From Nocardia kruczakiae NBRC 101016 (GTDB lineage Bacteria; Actinomycetota; Actinomycetes; Mycobacteriales; Mycobacteriaceae): a DNA stretch of 64,000 nt. Both the position numbers and the translations under genes were made by a program. The DNA is taken from positions 96,747 to 160,746 of the forward strand of contig NZ_BDBL01000010.1 of assembly GCF_001612965.1 (NCBI RefSeq), given 5' to 3'. The notes below the pieces were generated by a model. That model did no database searches. It was not told the origin of the DNA and worked only from the letters and a program-made list of their open reading frames with translations. Shown in pieces: positions 25,776 to 35,316 of the stretch. How positions within the stretch are numbered: the first letter of the stretch is position 1; each line of letters opens with the position of its first letter.

Positions 25776-26654
25776 ATGAGTTCATCTCCCCCGTCAGCGC
25801 CAGATCCCACGAGCGGGATCGGCAGCGCTGAGAACAACCAGGCCATCAAGACCCGCAAGCAGCGCCGGATGCGCCGCAAGCTCGCCGGCGGTCTGGTTCT
25901 TCTGATGGGCCTCGTCGGAGCCGGCTTCGCGGCATCGGCGCTCACCCCGCACGCACAGGTCGCGACGGCCAACGAGGATCAGTCGGCGCTGATCCGCGAG
26001 GGTAAGCAGATCTACGAGACCTCCTGCATCACCTGTCACGGCGCCAACCTGCAGGGTGTGCAGGATCGCGGCCCCAGCCTGATCGGTGTCGGCGAGGCGG
26101 CGGTCTACTTCCAGGTGTCCACCGGTCGCATGCCCGCCGCGGGCAACGGAGCGCAGATCCAGCGCAAGCCCCCGAAGTTCGACGCCCGCCAGACCGACGC
26201 GCTGGGCGCGTACGTGGCGGCCAACGGCGGCGGCCCGACCGTGGTCCGCGACCCGAACGGCGAGATCGCGCAGGATTCCCTGATCAAGGGGGCCGACCTG
26301 GGCCGCGGTGGCGAGTTGTTCCGCCTCAACTGCGCGTCCTGCCACAACTTCACCGGTAAGGGCGGTGCGCTGTCCTCCGGCAAGTTCGCGCCGCCGCTGG
26401 AACCGGCCAACGCGCAGCAGATCTACACCGCGATGCTCACCGGCCCGCAGAACATGCCGAAATTCTCCGACCGGCAGCTGTCTCCGGAGGAGAAGCGTGA
26501 CATCGTGGCCTATGTGAAGGACCGCACCGAGACCACGCCGGAGGCCGGATACGGCCTGGGCGGTTTCGGTCCCGCGACCGAGGCCATCGCCATCTGGGTC
26601 GCCGGCATCATCGTGCTGGTCGGCGCCGCGATGTGGATCGGATCGCGATCATGA
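25776..26654 (+). CDS. qcrC: Cytochrome bcc complex diheme cytochrome c subunit
   Basis: A 292-residue protein with two covalently bound haem c groups (CITCHG about residue 86 and CASCHN about 188). An N-terminal anchor (about 38-57) and a C-terminal transmembrane helix (about 268-288) hold it on the outer face. In mycolic actinobacteria there is no soluble cytochrome c. The two haems carry electrons directly from the Rieske protein to CuA of CtaC. The N-terminal 35 residues are polar and basic, as is usual. AAAGGGACA precedes ATG 25776, and the stop overlaps the qcrA start. Confidence 0.97.
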   Translation: MSSSPPSAPDPTSGIGSAENNQAIKTRKQRRMRRKLAGGLVLLMGLVGAGFAASALTPHAQVATANEDQSALIREGKQIYETSCITCHGANLQGVQDRGPSLIGVGEAAVYFQVSTGRMPAAGNGAQIQRKPPKFDARQTDALGAYVAANGGGPTVVRDPNGEIAQDSLIKGADLGRGGELFRLNCASCHNFTGKGGALSSGKFAPPLEPANAQQIYTAMLTGPQNMPKFSDRQLSPEEKRDIVAYVKDRTETTPEAGYGLGGFGPATEAIAIWVAGIIVLVGAAMWIGSRS

Positions 26655-27823
26655 GCGAACAGGAGCGAAACGAGATGAGCCGGCCTGAGGATGGCGGCGG
26701 TAAGGGCGTGAACCTGAACCCCACCGAGGAGCAGCTCGACGCGATGTCGACCGCCGAGCTGGTCGAACTCGGTACCGCGCGCGACGGCGTCGACGTCGTC
26801 TACCGCGCTCCGCGCTGGCCGGTTCCGGGCACACGCGCGGAGAAGCGGGCCGAGCGGCACGTGACGTTCTGGTTCGCCATCTCCGCCCTCGCGGCGGCCG
26901 GGCTGATCGGCGTCTACCTGTTCTGGCCCTGGGAGTACAAGGGCCGCAACGAGGACGGCAACGGCCTGTACTCGCTGGCCACGCCGCTCTACGGCCTGCT
27001 GCTGGGTATCGCGGTGCTGGCCATCGGTGTCGCCGCGGTCATCATCCGCAAGAAGTTCATCCCGAACGAGATCTCCATCCAGACCCGCCACGACGGTCCC
27101 TCCGACGAGGTCGACCGCCGCACGCTGGGCGCGCAGCTGTCGGACGCGCTGGAGACCTCGACGCTGGGTCGTCGCAAGATGATCACCCGTACGGCCGGAC
27201 TGGGCGTGGGTGTGCTGGGTATCGGCGCACTGTTCCTGTTCGTCGGCGGCATGATCAAGAACCCGTGGGCCAAGGGCATGAAGTCCCCGCTGTGGGTGTC
27301 GGGCTGGACTCCGGACTACCCGGGCCAGACCATCTACCTGCGCAAGGACACCGGCCGGCCCGAGGACATCGTGCTGGTGCGGCCGGAGGACCTCGACGGC
27401 GGCGCCATGGAGACCGTGTTCCCCTGGAAAGAGGAATGGCGCGGCAACGAGGAGGAGACCCTCCAGTCGCTGCGTGGCATCCGCAACGCGGTCATGTTGA
27501 TCCGCCTGCGCCCGGAGGACGGGCAGAAGGCGATCAAGCGCAGGGGCCAGGAGAGCTTCAACTTCGGTGACTACTGGGCGTACTCGAAGATCTGCACTCA
27601 CCTGGGCTGCCCGACGTCGCTGTTCGAGCAGCAGACCAACCGGATCCTGTGCCCGTGCCATCAGTCGCAGTTCTCGGCGACCGAGTGGGGTAAGCCGATC
27701 TTCGGTCCCGCCGCCCGCGCGCTGCCGCAGCTGCCCATCACCGTCAACACCGACGGCTACCTGGTCGCCAACGGCGACTTCATCGAGCCGCTCGGTCCGG
27801 CCTTCTGGGAGCGTCGTTCATGA
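26651..27823 (+). CDS. qcrA: Cytochrome bcc complex Rieske iron-sulfur subunit
   Basis: A 390-residue Rieske protein. An acidic N-terminal region (about 1-75) is followed by three transmembrane helices (about 75-95, 115-137, 185-205), as expected for actinobacterial QcrA. The C-terminal Rieske domain has CTHLGC and CPCHQSQF, giving the two Cys and two His that hold the 2Fe-2S cluster. It takes one electron from menaquinol and passes it to QcrC. ATG 26651 overlaps the qcrC stop (ATGA), and its own stop overlaps the qcrB start. Confidence 0.97.
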   Translation: MSEQERNEMSRPEDGGGKGVNLNPTEEQLDAMSTAELVELGTARDGVDVVYRAPRWPVPGTRAEKRAERHVTFWFAISALAAAGLIGVYLFWPWEYKGRNEDGNGLYSLATPLYGLLLGIAVLAIGVAAVIIRKKFIPNEISIQTRHDGPSDEVDRRTLGAQLSDALETSTLGRRKMITRTAGLGVGVLGIGALFLFVGGMIKNPWAKGMKSPLWVSGWTPDYPGQTIYLRKDTGRPEDIVLVRPEDLDGGAMETVFPWKEEWRGNEEETLQSLRGIRNAVMLIRLRPEDGQKAIKRRGQESFNFGDYWAYSKICTHLGCPTSLFEQQTNRILCPCHQSQFSATEWGKPIFGPAARALPQLPITVNTDGYLVANGDFIEPLGPAFWERRS

Positions 27824-29448
27824 GTCCGAGCAAAGTGGTCGCACAGGCCAACGAGATGGACGAGCGGTATCGTGCCGCGGCGTTCGTGAAACGGTCGATC
27901 AACAAGGTCTTCCCGACCCACTGGTCGTTCCTGCTGGGTGAGATCGCGCTCTACGCCTTCATCATCCTGATCCTGTCGGGTATCTACCTGACGCTGTTCT
28001 TCGATCCGTCGATGAGCGAGGTCGTCTACCACGGCGCCTACCAGCCGCTGCGCGGCGTCACCATGTCGCGGGCGTACGAGACGGCGCTGAACATCTCCTT
28101 CGAGGTGCGCGGTGGCCTGTTCGTCCGCCAGGTGCACCACTGGGCGGCGCTGCTGTTCGCGTGCTCGATCATCATCCACCTGTTCCGCATCTTCTTCACC
28201 GGTGCGTTCCGCAAGCCGCGTGAGGCGAACTGGGTGATCGGCTCGCTGCTGCTGATCCTGGCGATGTTCGAGGGCTTCTTCGGTTACTCGCTGCCCGACG
28301 ACCTGCTGTCGGGTACCGGTCTGCGGGCCGCCTTCGGTGGTATCACCATGGGCATTCCGCTGGTCGGCACCTGGATGCACTGGCTGATCTTCGGCGGTGA
28401 CTTCCCGGGCACGATCATCATCCCGCGCCTCTACATCGCCCACGTCCTGCTGTTCCCGGGCATCATGCTGGCGCTGATTGCGGCGCACGTGGCGATCGTC
28501 TGGTACCAGAAGCACACCCAGTTCCCCGGACCGGGCCGCACCGAGAACAACGTGGTCGGTGCCCGCATCGTGCCGGTGTTCGCCGCCGACCAGGGCGCGT
28601 TCTTCATGTTCACCCTGGGCGTGGTCGCCGTCATGGGTGGCGTGCTGCAGATCAACCCGATCTGGAACCTGGGCCCGTACAACCCGTCCCAGGTGTCGGC
28701 CGGTTCGCAGCCCGACTTCTACATGATGTGGACCGACGGTATGGCCCGCCTGATGCCCCCATGGGAGCTGTATCTGGGCCGCTACACCGTTCCGGCTCCG
28801 TTCTGGGTCGCGCTGATCATGGGTCTGGTGTTCATGGTGCTGATCGCCTACCCGTGGATCGAGAAGCGCCTCACCGGCGACACGGTGAACCACAACATCC
28901 TGCAGCGTCCGCGCGACGTGCCGGTGCGGACCGCGATCGGCGCCATGGCCATCGCCTTCTACCTGGTGCTGACCCTGGCCTGTGTCAACGACATCATCGC
29001 GCTGAAGTTCGATGTGTCGCTGAACGCGACCACCTGGTTCTTCCGTATCGCCCTGCTCGTCGCGCCGCCGATCGCCTACTTCCTGGCGTACCGGTTGTGC
29101 CTGGGCCTGCAGCGCGCCGACCGCACGGTCCTCGAGCACGGCATCGAGACCGGTGTGATCAAGCGTCTGCCGCACGGTGAGTACATCGAGGTCCACCAGC
29201 CGCTGGGCCCGGTCGACTCGCACGGCCACCCGATTCCGCTGGAATACCAGGGCGCGCCGGTGCCGAAGAAGATGAACAAGCTGGGCTGGGCCGGCAAGCC
29301 GGGTTCGGGTTCGTTCCTGCGGGCCGATCCGCCGGCCGAGGCCGAGGCGCTCACCGCGAGCGAGCACGAGGCCGAGCACAAGCAGCTGGAGGTCCTGGCC
29401 ACCTACCAGGAGCAGACCAGCGGCAGCGGCGGCAAGCACAGCCACTGA
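27820..29448 (+). CDS. qcrB: Cytochrome bcc complex cytochrome b subunit
   Basis: A 542-residue cytochrome b that oxidises menaquinol at the outer face and is the target of Q203-type inhibitors in mycobacteria. Haem-ligating His pairs are visible in helices B and D ([11 protein letters not shown] with [17 protein letters not shown] with IAHVLLFPG and [11 protein letters not shown]). The quinol-site motif reads [13 protein letters not shown] and, further on, [15 protein letters not shown], with PPWE replacing PEWY of mitochondrial proteins. A long hydrophilic C-terminal tail (about 430-542) is typical of actinobacteria. The gene ends with a clear terminator at 29463-29492. Confidence 0.97.
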   Translation: MSPSKVVAQANEMDERYRAAAFVKRSINKVFPTHWSFLLGEIALYAFIILILSGIYLTLFFDPSMSEVVYHGAYQPLRGVTMSRAYETALNISFEVRGGLFVRQVHHWAALLFACSIIIHLFRIFFTGAFRKPREANWVIGSLLLILAMFEGFFGYSLPDDLLSGTGLRAAFGGITMGIPLVGTWMHWLIFGGDFPGTIIIPRLYIAHVLLFPGIMLALIAAHVAIVWYQKHTQFPGPGRTENNVVGARIVPVFAADQGAFFMFTLGVVAVMGGVLQINPIWNLGPYNPSQVSAGSQPDFYMMWTDGMARLMPPWELYLGRYTVPAPFWVALIMGLVFMVLIAYPWIEKRLTGDTVNHNILQRPRDVPVRTAIGAMAIAFYLVLTLACVNDIIALKFDVSLNATTWFFRIALLVAPPIAYFLAYRLCLGLQRADRTVLEHGIETGVIKRLPHGEYIEVHQPLGPVDSHGHPIPLEYQGAPVPKKMNKLGWAGKPGSGSFLRADPPAEAEALTASEHEAEHKQLEVLATYQEQTSGSGGKHSH

Positions 29449-29462
29449 GTTCGCAGCAGCGG

Positions 29463-29492
29463 AGCCCCGAGTCGATCAGTCGGCTCGGGGCT
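29463..29492 (+). terminator. Terminator of the ctaE-qcrCAB operon
   Basis: A 9-bp stem AGCCCCGAG / CTCGGGGCT, extended by a G-T wobble and three more pairs, starts 15 bases after the qcrB stop and is followed by TTCGTC. Confidence 0.75.
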
Positions 29493-29580
29493 TCGTCGCG
29501 TCTGCGGCCGGGTACGGGTGCCGTCGCTCGCATCCCGGCGCCGGTACGGCCGCGCTGCGGGTGCGCAGCGGACCCGCAAT

Positions 29581-29586
29581 TAGACT
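29581..29586 (+). promoter_or_regulatory. -10 element of the Lrp-type gene
   Basis: TAGACT lies seven bases before ATG 29594 with no Shine-Dalgarno. The same TAGACTCGC arrangement precedes pimB'. This is a leaderless promoter pattern. Confidence 0.6.
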
Positions 29587-29593
29587 CGCGCTC

Positions 29594-29869
29594 ATGATTA
29601 CCGCGATCGTTCTGATCCACGCCGAGGCGGCCCGGATTCCCGAAACCGCGCAGGCACTGGCCGATCTCGACGGCGTTGCCGAGGTCTACTCGTGCGCGGG
29701 AGATGTCGACCTGATCGCGGTGGTGCGGGTGCGCGATCACGAACAGATCGCCGAGGTGGTGACCGGCCGGGTGAACAAGACCGCCGGAGTTCTGCGCACG
29801 ACGACCCACATCGCCTTCAAGTCGTATTCGAGTGCGGATGTGGAGGCGGGGTTTTCGCTGGGGGAGTGA
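29594..29869 (+). CDS. Stand-alone Lrp/AsnC ligand-binding (RAM) domain protein
   Basis: A 91-residue protein consisting only of the effector-binding alpha-beta domain of Lrp/AsnC regulators (ITAIVLIHAEAARIPETAQA, then YSCAGDVDLIAVVRVRDHEQ and TTTHIAFKSYS). There is no helix-turn-helix, so it cannot bind DNA alone. Such stand-alone domains bind amino acids or act as partners of other Lrp proteins. It sits right after the bcc operon terminator and has its own promoter. The start is fixed by the family-typical MITAIVL and the leaderless -10. Confidence 0.82.
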   Translation: MITAIVLIHAEAARIPETAQALADLDGVAEVYSCAGDVDLIAVVRVRDHEQIAEVVTGRVNKTAGVLRTTTHIAFKSYSSADVEAGFSLGE

Positions 29870-29918
29870 ATACCGCACCAGTTTCGTGCGGTCCTCCGTG
29901 AGCGCCGGCCGCGGCCCA

Positions 29919-31754
29919 CTACGCGCTGGTACGCGTGAGGTATTCGCTCGCAGCCGATTCCACCCGGGTGGCCGCCTCGGCACGATCGACCCAGGCGAGC
30001 CAGGGACCCGCGCCCAGACGCGGTTCCCGGTAGCCCTCGCTGGTGCGGACGATGCGGGTTCCGGGCTGGTCGAGCCAGCGGGCGATCACGCCCGTCTCCT
30101 CGGGCGGGGCGCCGCGTAACGGCGGATGGTCGGGGTCGTGCAGATCGTCCGTCCCGGCGGGGATGCGCGGCTCCGGGGAAGCGCCCGATATCACTGTGGC
30201 GGGGCGGACCGTCTCGGCGGCGGCGACCAGGCTGTCGACCACCGGCATCGGTGGAATACCGCGCGCGGCGGTTCCGGCGGCGGCGAGGCGGCCGTAGCGG
30301 ATCACCGCGAATTCCCAGCCGCCGCTGCCGTCGGGACGCGCTGCGATCAGCTCGGCGATCCGGGCGAGGGCGGCCAGGCGCTGCGTGCGCCGCAGCGCCC
30401 GGACCACGGCGCAGGTGCGATCGCGCAGCCGGGCGGCGGCCTCGAAATGCTCCGCGGCGACGTACTCGTCGATGCGGGCGGCGATGGCGCGCAAGGGCGC
30501 GTCGTCGCGGCCGGTGAACAGATCCCGCACCGCCCGCGGGGCGGGCGCGTACTGTGCGGCCGGCACCCGTTCACCGAAGATCGCCGCCGGGCACCCGCCC
30601 ACGGCCGCGGGCGGACAGTCGCCGCCGTGCACACCGCCGCGGGGGATGCGCGTCGTGCAGGTGCGCAGGCCGCTGTATTCCGCGAGGGTCGCCGCGACCT
30701 CGGTGGCATCGGTGCGGGAACCGAAGGGCCCCAACGCATCTGCGGTCGGAGTCCGGCTGACCGCGAACCGGGGGAACGGCTCGTCGGTCAGGGTCAGCCA
30801 CCACGCCCGCTTGGGGAATTTCGAGCGCCGGTTGTAGGGCGGGGTGTGCGCCACCAGCAGCCGCAGCTCGCGCACTCCGGCTTCCAGGCCGTGCGCGCAG
30901 CGGACGTGGTCGACGCGGGTGGCGAGCATGACCATTTCCCGCATCCGCGTGCGGGTTTCGGAGCCGGTGAAGTAATTGCGCACGCGCCGGCGCAGGTTCA
31001 CCGCCGTCCCTATGTAGAGGACCTCCTCCGAAGGGCCCCGGAACAGGTACACCCCGGGTGCGGCGGGCAGATCGGCGGCGAGGATGCGTTTGGAGCGCTG
31101 GCGGCGCGTGACCTCCGGCAGATAGTCGATCAATTCGGGCAGGGTCTGGACGCCGAGATTGCCGACCCGCTCGAACAGTGCGTGCAGCACGTCCACGGTG
31201 GCGCGGGCATCGTCGAGGGCGCGATGCGTGGGCCGGGTGGAGGCGCCGAGCAGCTGAGCAAGCGCCGAGAGCCGCACCGTCGGCGCCTCGTCGCGGTCGA
31301 GGATGCGCCGCGCCAGCTGGACCGTGCACAGCACCTGGAAGGCCGGCCACGCGGTGTCGCAGCGCTGGGCGGCCGCCTTCAGAAACGACATGTCGAAGCG
31401 GGCGTTGTGGGCGACGAGCACGGCGCCCGAAGCGAATTCGAGAAATCCGGGCAGCACCGCGTCGATCCGCGGCGCCGCCGACACCATCGCGGTGGTGATG
31501 CCGGTGACCCGCACGATCTGCGGTGGGATGGCGCAGCCGGGGTCGACCAGCGTCCCGAATTCGCCGAGGACTTCGCCGCCGCGTACCTTCACCGCGCCGA
31601 TCTCGGTGATGGCGTCCCCCTCCGGCCGGGTTCCGGTGGTCTCGAGGTCCACCACGACGAAGGTGACGTCTCGTAGTGCGAGTTCGGGCTCATCACCGCC
31701 GTGACCGGGGAGTTCGAGGGCCAGCTGGGCCGGTCGCGGAACGGGGGAGGGCAC
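29919..31754 (-). CDS. DEDDh 3'-5' exonuclease fused to a GIY-YIG/UvrC-like region
   Basis: A 611-residue two-part nuclease. Residues about 25-190 form a DnaQ-like exonuclease with VVVDLETTG (DxE), [12 protein letters not shown] and [10 protein letters not shown] (HxxxxD). Near 235-310 a GIY-YIG domain follows (GVYLF then [14 protein letters not shown]), and the rest resembles the Cys-containing and UVR-like middle part of UvrC ([30 protein letters not shown]), but without the RNase H-like C-terminal nuclease. This architecture equals the mycobacterial Rv2191 protein and is probably involved in DNA repair. GTG 31754 is preferred because TACGCT lies seven bases upstream. The frame extends to a GTG at 31853, which would give 644 residues. 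Confidence 0.85.
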   Translation of the reverse strand: MPSPVPRPAQLALELPGHGGDEPELALRDVTFVVVDLETTGTRPEGDAITEIGAVKVRGGEVLGEFGTLVDPGCAIPPQIVRVTGITTAMVSAAPRIDAVLPGFLEFASGAVLVAHNARFDMSFLKAAAQRCDTAWPAFQVLCTVQLARRILDRDEAPTVRLSALAQLLGASTRPTHRALDDARATVDVLHALFERVGNLGVQTLPELIDYLPEVTRRQRSKRILAADLPAAPGVYLFRGPSEEVLYIGTAVNLRRRVRNYFTGSETRTRMREMVMLATRVDHVRCAHGLEAGVRELRLLVAHTPPYNRRSKFPKRAWWLTLTDEPFPRFAVSRTPTADALGPFGSRTDATEVAATLAEYSGLRTCTTRIPRGGVHGGDCPPAAVGGCPAAIFGERVPAAQYAPAPRAVRDLFTGRDDAPLRAIAARIDEYVAAEHFEAAARLRDRTCAVVRALRRTQRLAALARIAELIAARPDGSGGWEFAVIRYGRLAAAGTAARGIPPMPVVDSLVAAAETVRPATVISGASPEPRIPAGTDDLHDPDHPPLRGAPPEETGVIARWLDQPGTRIVRTSEGYREPRLGAGPWLAWVDRAEAATRVESAASEYLTRTSA

Positions 31755-31761
31755 GGCGAGC

Positions 31762-31767
31762 AGCGTA
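31762..31767 (-). promoter_or_regulatory. -10 element of the DEDDh/GIY-YIG gene
   Basis: On the minus strand TACGCT is followed by seven bases and GTG 31754, again a leaderless pattern. It supports the shorter start. Confidence 0.45.
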
Positions 31768-32304
31768 GGCGCAGGGTCCGACAGGATCGGTCCGGATGCC
31801 CGCCGCCGGTCGAGGCGGCGCGAGGTTTGCGATGTGCGCGGTTCGGTTTGCACGAGTATGCCGAAAAGTGACCAGGGTCACGGTAATTCGGTATTGCTAT
31901 GAATGGCGGCGGGCGGTCGATGTCTTCGACGCCGTCGACGAAGCCGGACTTGACTACTCGGTATGTACCGCAAAACCTGCGGACTGTTCGGTTGGTTATG
32001 GCCAGGCATGCTCTGGGCTACTTGCGGTTTCCCGCTCGGGGCGCATGACGGAGTTCGAGGCGGCGTGCTTGCGTGCGCTGTGCTGCGCACCTGGGCAAAC
32101 GCCGCCCGCATCGATCGTCGTTATCGTTTCGTGATTACTGTGAGCTATCTCGCATGCCGTCGAGCGGGAGCTCCTACCTGAACCCACCTCGGAGCGTCGG
32201 GGCTTTACAACGCACCGTTATGGCCTCGTAACCTTTTCGAGACCTCACGGAGTCCGACGCACCACCGGGTGCGGCGTCGTGGGGCAGATGAGGAGTACCG
32301 CATC
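31768..32304. other. Long intergenic region before the first NlpC/P60 gene
   Basis: About 540 bp, less GC-rich than its surroundings, with no convincing coding frame. It contains two GGTTTGC copies (31824-31830, 31845-31851), small hairpins (for example CCGCA-AAACC-TGCGG near 31969), and the conserved 19-bp element at 32227-32245. The long 5' side may hold the NlpC/P60 promoter and an untranslated leader. I looked for a c-di-AMP (ydaO-type) riboswitch and could not identify its conserved blocks. Confidence 0.35.
32227..32245 (+). promoter_or_regulatory. Shared NlpC/P60 upstream element, copy 1
   Basis: CGTAACCTTTTCGAGACCT lies 78 bp before the start at 32305. The same 19-mer, with one change, precedes the second NlpC/P60 gene (33006-33024). 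A GTTAT 11 bp upstream of the GTAACC forms a direct-repeat pattern reminiscent of MtrA response-regulator sites, but that link is only a suggestion. Confidence 0.6.
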
Positions 32305-32895
32305 ATGGCGATCAAGCGACAGGTTCAGGGGCTGCCTCGTACCGCCCGCCGGGCCGTTGCGGCCGGAGCCGTTGGCGCAGCAACCCTCAGCGTTCTGCTG
32401 CTCCCGGCGACCACCGCCGCGGCCGCGCCGGTCACCGTACCGGGCGTCGGCACCGTCGATGTTCCCGATCAGGTCCTCGGCGCCGTCCCGCCGGGCATCC
32501 AGATCCCGGGCATTCAGATCCCGGGCATTCCCGCGCCGTTCGCGCCGCAGCAGACCGTCGGCCAGCGCGCGGCCGACGCCGCCCTCTCGAAGGTCGGCGC
32601 GCCCTACTCGTACGGCGCCGCCGGCCCGAACGCCTTCGACTGCTCGGGCCTGGTGAAGTGGTCCTACGAGCAGGCCGGTCGGGAGGTGCCGCGCACCAGC
32701 TACGAACAGCTCGAGGAAGGCGCCCCCGTCTCGCTCGACGCGCTGCAGCCCGGTGACGTGGTGTCCTTCTACGGCGGCAGCCACTCCGCGCTCTATGTCG
32801 GCGACGGCAACGTGGTGCACGCCTCGACCGCCGGTGAGCCGGTGAAGGTCGCCTCGATCTCCTCGATGCCGGTCGCGGGCGCTCGCCGCTACTGA
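32305..32895 (+). CDS. Secreted NlpC/P60 peptidoglycan endopeptidase (short form)
   Basis: A 196-residue secreted hydrolase. A basic N-terminus and hydrophobic segment (about 16-41, ending TTAAAAP) form the signal peptide. A short Pro/Ile repeat linker (GIQIPGIQIPGIP, about 65-77) leads to a C-terminal NlpC/P60 domain. The catalytic triad is complete: Cys113 (FDCSGLV), His160 (HSALYVGDG) and His172 (VVHAST). It should cleave D-Glu-mDAP bonds in peptide stems, as RipA/RipB do. AGGAG lies before ATG 32305. It shares a 19-bp upstream element with the following RipC-like gene, so both are probably co-regulated cell-division or growth hydrolases. Confidence 0.9.
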   Translation: MAIKRQVQGLPRTARRAVAAGAVGAATLSVLLLPATTAAAAPVTVPGVGTVDVPDQVLGAVPPGIQIPGIQIPGIPAPFAPQQTVGQRAADAALSKVGAPYSYGAAGPNAFDCSGLVKWSYEQAGREVPRTSYEQLEEGAPVSLDALQPGDVVSFYGGSHSALYVGDGNVVHASTAGEPVKVASISSMPVAGARRY

Positions 32896-33005
32896 TTCGC
32901 CCCGCCGGATCGGCGCATTCCGCACAGTTCGGACCGCCGATCCGGGCATTCGGGGTATACGGCGTGATCGTTTCGTGCCCTGCTGGACATGGACGGTCGC
33001 CGTTC

Positions 33006-33024
33006 CGTAACCTTATCGAGACCT
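33006..33024 (+). promoter_or_regulatory. Shared NlpC/P60 upstream element, copy 2
   Basis: CGTAACCTTATCGAGACCT, one mismatch from copy 1, lies 63 bp before the GTG start at 33069. GTCGC occurs 11 bp upstream of its GTAACC, paralleling the direct-repeat pattern of copy 1. Confidence 0.6.
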
Positions 33025-33068
33025 TCGTGGTTTCCAGCTCGGGACGAGAGAACGGGGCACGGCAGGCC

Positions 33069-34166
33069 GTGACAGCGCACAAGGGCAACGCGCAACGCAA
33101 CAACAGAACCAGACGCCTGGTCGGCGGCTCACTGGCGGTGGGTGCGCTCGTGTTCGGAGCGTCATCCGGCGGCCTGGCGACGGCCGATCCGGCGCCCGCG
33201 GAACAACCGGCCACGGCCGGTGACGCGGTGCAGCGGCTCATCGAGTTGTCGCATCAGTCCGAACAGCTCAATCAGCAGGCGCTGGCCGCGCAGGGCGATC
33301 TGGAAGCCAAACAGGGCGTGGCCCGCGACGCGGACGCCAGACTCACGACCGCGACCCAGGCCCTCGACGCCGCCAAGGCCGAGGTGCGCAAATATCAACC
33401 GGCCGTGGACCGGACCGCGATCGCCGCCTATCAGGGCGCCCGGACCAACCGGCTGTTCTCGGTGCTGGTCTCCGATTCCCCGCAGCAGTTGCTCGACCAG
33501 ATGTCGACGCTGGACGTGCTGTCCACGCAGACCGCCGATCAACTGACGCAGTTCTCCAAGGCCACCGATTCGGCCACCGCCGCCGAAACCGCCGCCAAAT
33601 CCGCCTCCGACGCCGCGCAGGCCGCCGCGCAGAAGGCCGATCAGGTGCGCGCGGACCTCGAACACAAGCGCGCCGATCTGCAGGGTGCGATGGCCCAGGT
33701 CATCCAGGCCTGGGGTGCGCTCTCGGCCGGGGAGAAATCCAGCCTCGCCGGATCGCTGTTCCCGCCCGGCTTCGACCGCGACACCCTGCTGCGCGGCCTG
33801 GTGCCCGGTAGCGGAACCAGTGCGCTGGCCGCGGGATTGACCCGCGTCGGCGACCCGTACGTCTGGGGCGCGACCGGCCCCGACCAGTTCGACTGCTCCG
33901 GCCTGGTGCAGTGGGCCTTCCATCACGTGGGCATCGATCTGCCGCGCACCAGCCAGGCGCAGGCCACGGTAGGCACGCCGGTGTCGCGGGACTCGTTGCA
34001 GCCCGGCGACGTGGTGTTCTTCTATTCGGACGCCTCCCACGTCGGTATATACGCCGGGAATGGCATGATCCTGCACGCCTCCACCTTCGGTGTGCCCGTC
34101 GCGGTGGCGCCGATGGGTAATACGCCTTTCCATTCCGCGCGCCGATACTGGATCGGAATGCCGTAA
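33069..34166 (+). CDS. ripC: NlpC/P60 endopeptidase with coiled-coil (RipC-like)
   Basis: A 365-residue exported peptidoglycan hydrolase. After a basic stretch (TAHKGNAQRNNRTRR) comes a signal peptide ending near LATADPAPA (about 38). Residues about 50-215 are Ala/Gln/Asp-rich and predicted coiled coil (SEQLNQQALAAQGDLEAKQG), the regulatory segment that in RipC/CwlM-type enzymes contacts FtsEX or blocks the active site. The NlpC/P60 domain has Cys276 (FDCSGLVQW), His324 (SHVGIYAGNG) and His336 (ILHAST). It occupies the position of Rv2190c (RipC). GTG 33069 is the start, because the region before it carries the conserved upstream element rather than coding sequence. Confidence 0.9.
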   Translation: MTAHKGNAQRNNRTRRLVGGSLAVGALVFGASSGGLATADPAPAEQPATAGDAVQRLIELSHQSEQLNQQALAAQGDLEAKQGVARDADARLTTATQALDAAKAEVRKYQPAVDRTAIAAYQGARTNRLFSVLVSDSPQQLLDQMSTLDVLSTQTADQLTQFSKATDSATAAETAAKSASDAAQAAAQKADQVRADLEHKRADLQGAMAQVIQAWGALSAGEKSSLAGSLFPPGFDRDTLLRGLVPGSGTSALAAGLTRVGDPYVWGATGPDQFDCSGLVQWAFHHVGIDLPRTSQAQATVGTPVSRDSLQPGDVVFFYSDASHVGIYAGNGMILHASTFGVPVAVAPMGNTPFHSARRYWIGMP

Positions 34167-34219
34167 ACACTGCGAGAATCTGGCGGCGAGTCATCACACC
34201 GACGTGAGGATCGTGTCGT

Positions 34220-35221
34220 ATGAGCGGATTGTTGCGGGTCCGGGCATGGCTGGCCCATCGTGGGCGCTTCGAGTTCGTCGCCACCCTCGCCGTGGTGGTG
34301 GCCCTGACCGCGGCCGGCGGGGCCTTGCTACTACTGCCGAAGACCGGCCTGCGCACCGTGCCCGCCGCCGCGGAGTCCGATACCGCCCCGGCGCACGCCG
34401 ATCCCCAGCTGCCCGAGTTGCGCCGCGTCATGAGTTCCTACGGACCCGTTGTCGCGCAACAGGTTTCGGGTGACGACGGCAAGCTGTCGGTGGTGCTGGG
34501 ACATCCGTACCAGCGCGGTGACGTCGACCAGCTCGCTCGCGAGGTCGGCCCGGCGGTCACTGCCGTCTCCGAGGTGTGGGGTACCGAGTGGGCCCACGAA
34601 GCCGTGGTGACCGTCGCCTCGAGCAGTTCCGAATTCGCGGCGCTGACCCACGCCACCGGTCCGGTGTCCGGCGAGGTCGCCGCGGCCTCGGTATCGGATC
34701 CGTTCGTGCCCGGCACCCAGCCCGCCGGTCAGCGGATCGTCTTCGCACCCGATGCCGGGCGCCGGCTCGGCCCGGACGGCCTGCGCGAAACTCTGCGCCA
34801 CGAACTCACCCACATCGCCGCCCGCGCCCGGACCGTCGACGGTTCCCCGCTGTGGGTGCTGGAAGGGTTCGCCGAATACTGCGGCCACCGCGGGGACCAG
34901 CAGCGCTTCGCCCAGGTGGCGCCGACCGTCACCACCCGCGCCCGCTCCGGCGACCTGCCCGCGGATCTACCCGGCGACACCGCCTTCGCGCCGAGCCCGG
35001 GCACCGACGCCGCGCTCGCCTACGAACAGGCCTGGTCGGCCAACGCCTTCGTCGCCGACCGATTCGGAGAGCCGAAACTCGTCGCGCTCTACCGCCGGCT
35101 CGCCACCGGCCCGCAGGACCAGGCCGCGCTGGATCGCGGCCTGCACGACACCCTGGGCCTCGGCCACACCGAATTCGTCGCCGCCTGGCGCGACTGGATC
35201 AAGGCCCGCGTCGCGGCCTGA
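34220..35221 (+). CDS. Membrane-anchored gluzincin metallopeptidase (peptidase MA-like)
   Basis: A 333-residue protein with one N-terminal transmembrane helix (about 21-41) and a large extracytoplasmic domain. HELTH (residues 194-198) matches the HExxH zinc motif, and the following LEGFAEY (about 214-220) supplies the third zinc ligand expected of gluzincin families. This gives a complete active site. Family members of the peptidase-MA type are poorly characterised. Its position between ripC and pimB' suggests a role at the cell envelope, and it corresponds by location to Rv2189c. A GAGGATCG motif precedes ATG 34220. Confidence 0.8.
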   Translation: MSGLLRVRAWLAHRGRFEFVATLAVVVALTAAGGALLLLPKTGLRTVPAAAESDTAPAHADPQLPELRRVMSSYGPVVAQQVSGDDGKLSVVLGHPYQRGDVDQLAREVGPAVTAVSEVWGTEWAHEAVVTVASSSSEFAALTHATGPVSGEVAAASVSDPFVPGTQPAGQRIVFAPDAGRRLGPDGLRETLRHELTHIAARARTVDGSPLWVLEGFAEYCGHRGDQQRFAQVAPTVTTRARSGDLPADLPGDTAFAPSPGTDAALAYEQAWSANAFVADRFGEPKLVALYRRLATGPQDQAALDRGLHDTLGLGHTEFVAAWRDWIKARVAA

Positions 35222-35303
35222 GACCCGGCCGGTCGCCCCGGCCACACCGAGAGCTGCCGCGCGGGGTCCGCACCCGTAGCGCCGACCGCGGCCGGGACAC
35301 CCA

Positions 35304-35309
35304 TAGACT
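35304..35309 (+). promoter_or_regulatory. -10 element of pimB'
   Basis: TAGACT lies seven bases before ATG 35317, with the same TAGACTCGC context as at 29581. Leaderless pattern. Confidence 0.6.
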
Positions 35310-35316
35310 CGCCCCC

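Noticed and set aside
31860..32300. c-di-AMP (ydaO-type) riboswitch before the NlpC/P60 gene
   Set aside because: The family is often upstream of such genes in actinobacteria, but I could not find its conserved blocks or a convincing fold.
32964..33068. N-terminal extension of the ripC-like gene
   Set aside because: The region carries the element shared with the other NlpC/P60 promoter, and the residues do not form part of a signal peptide.
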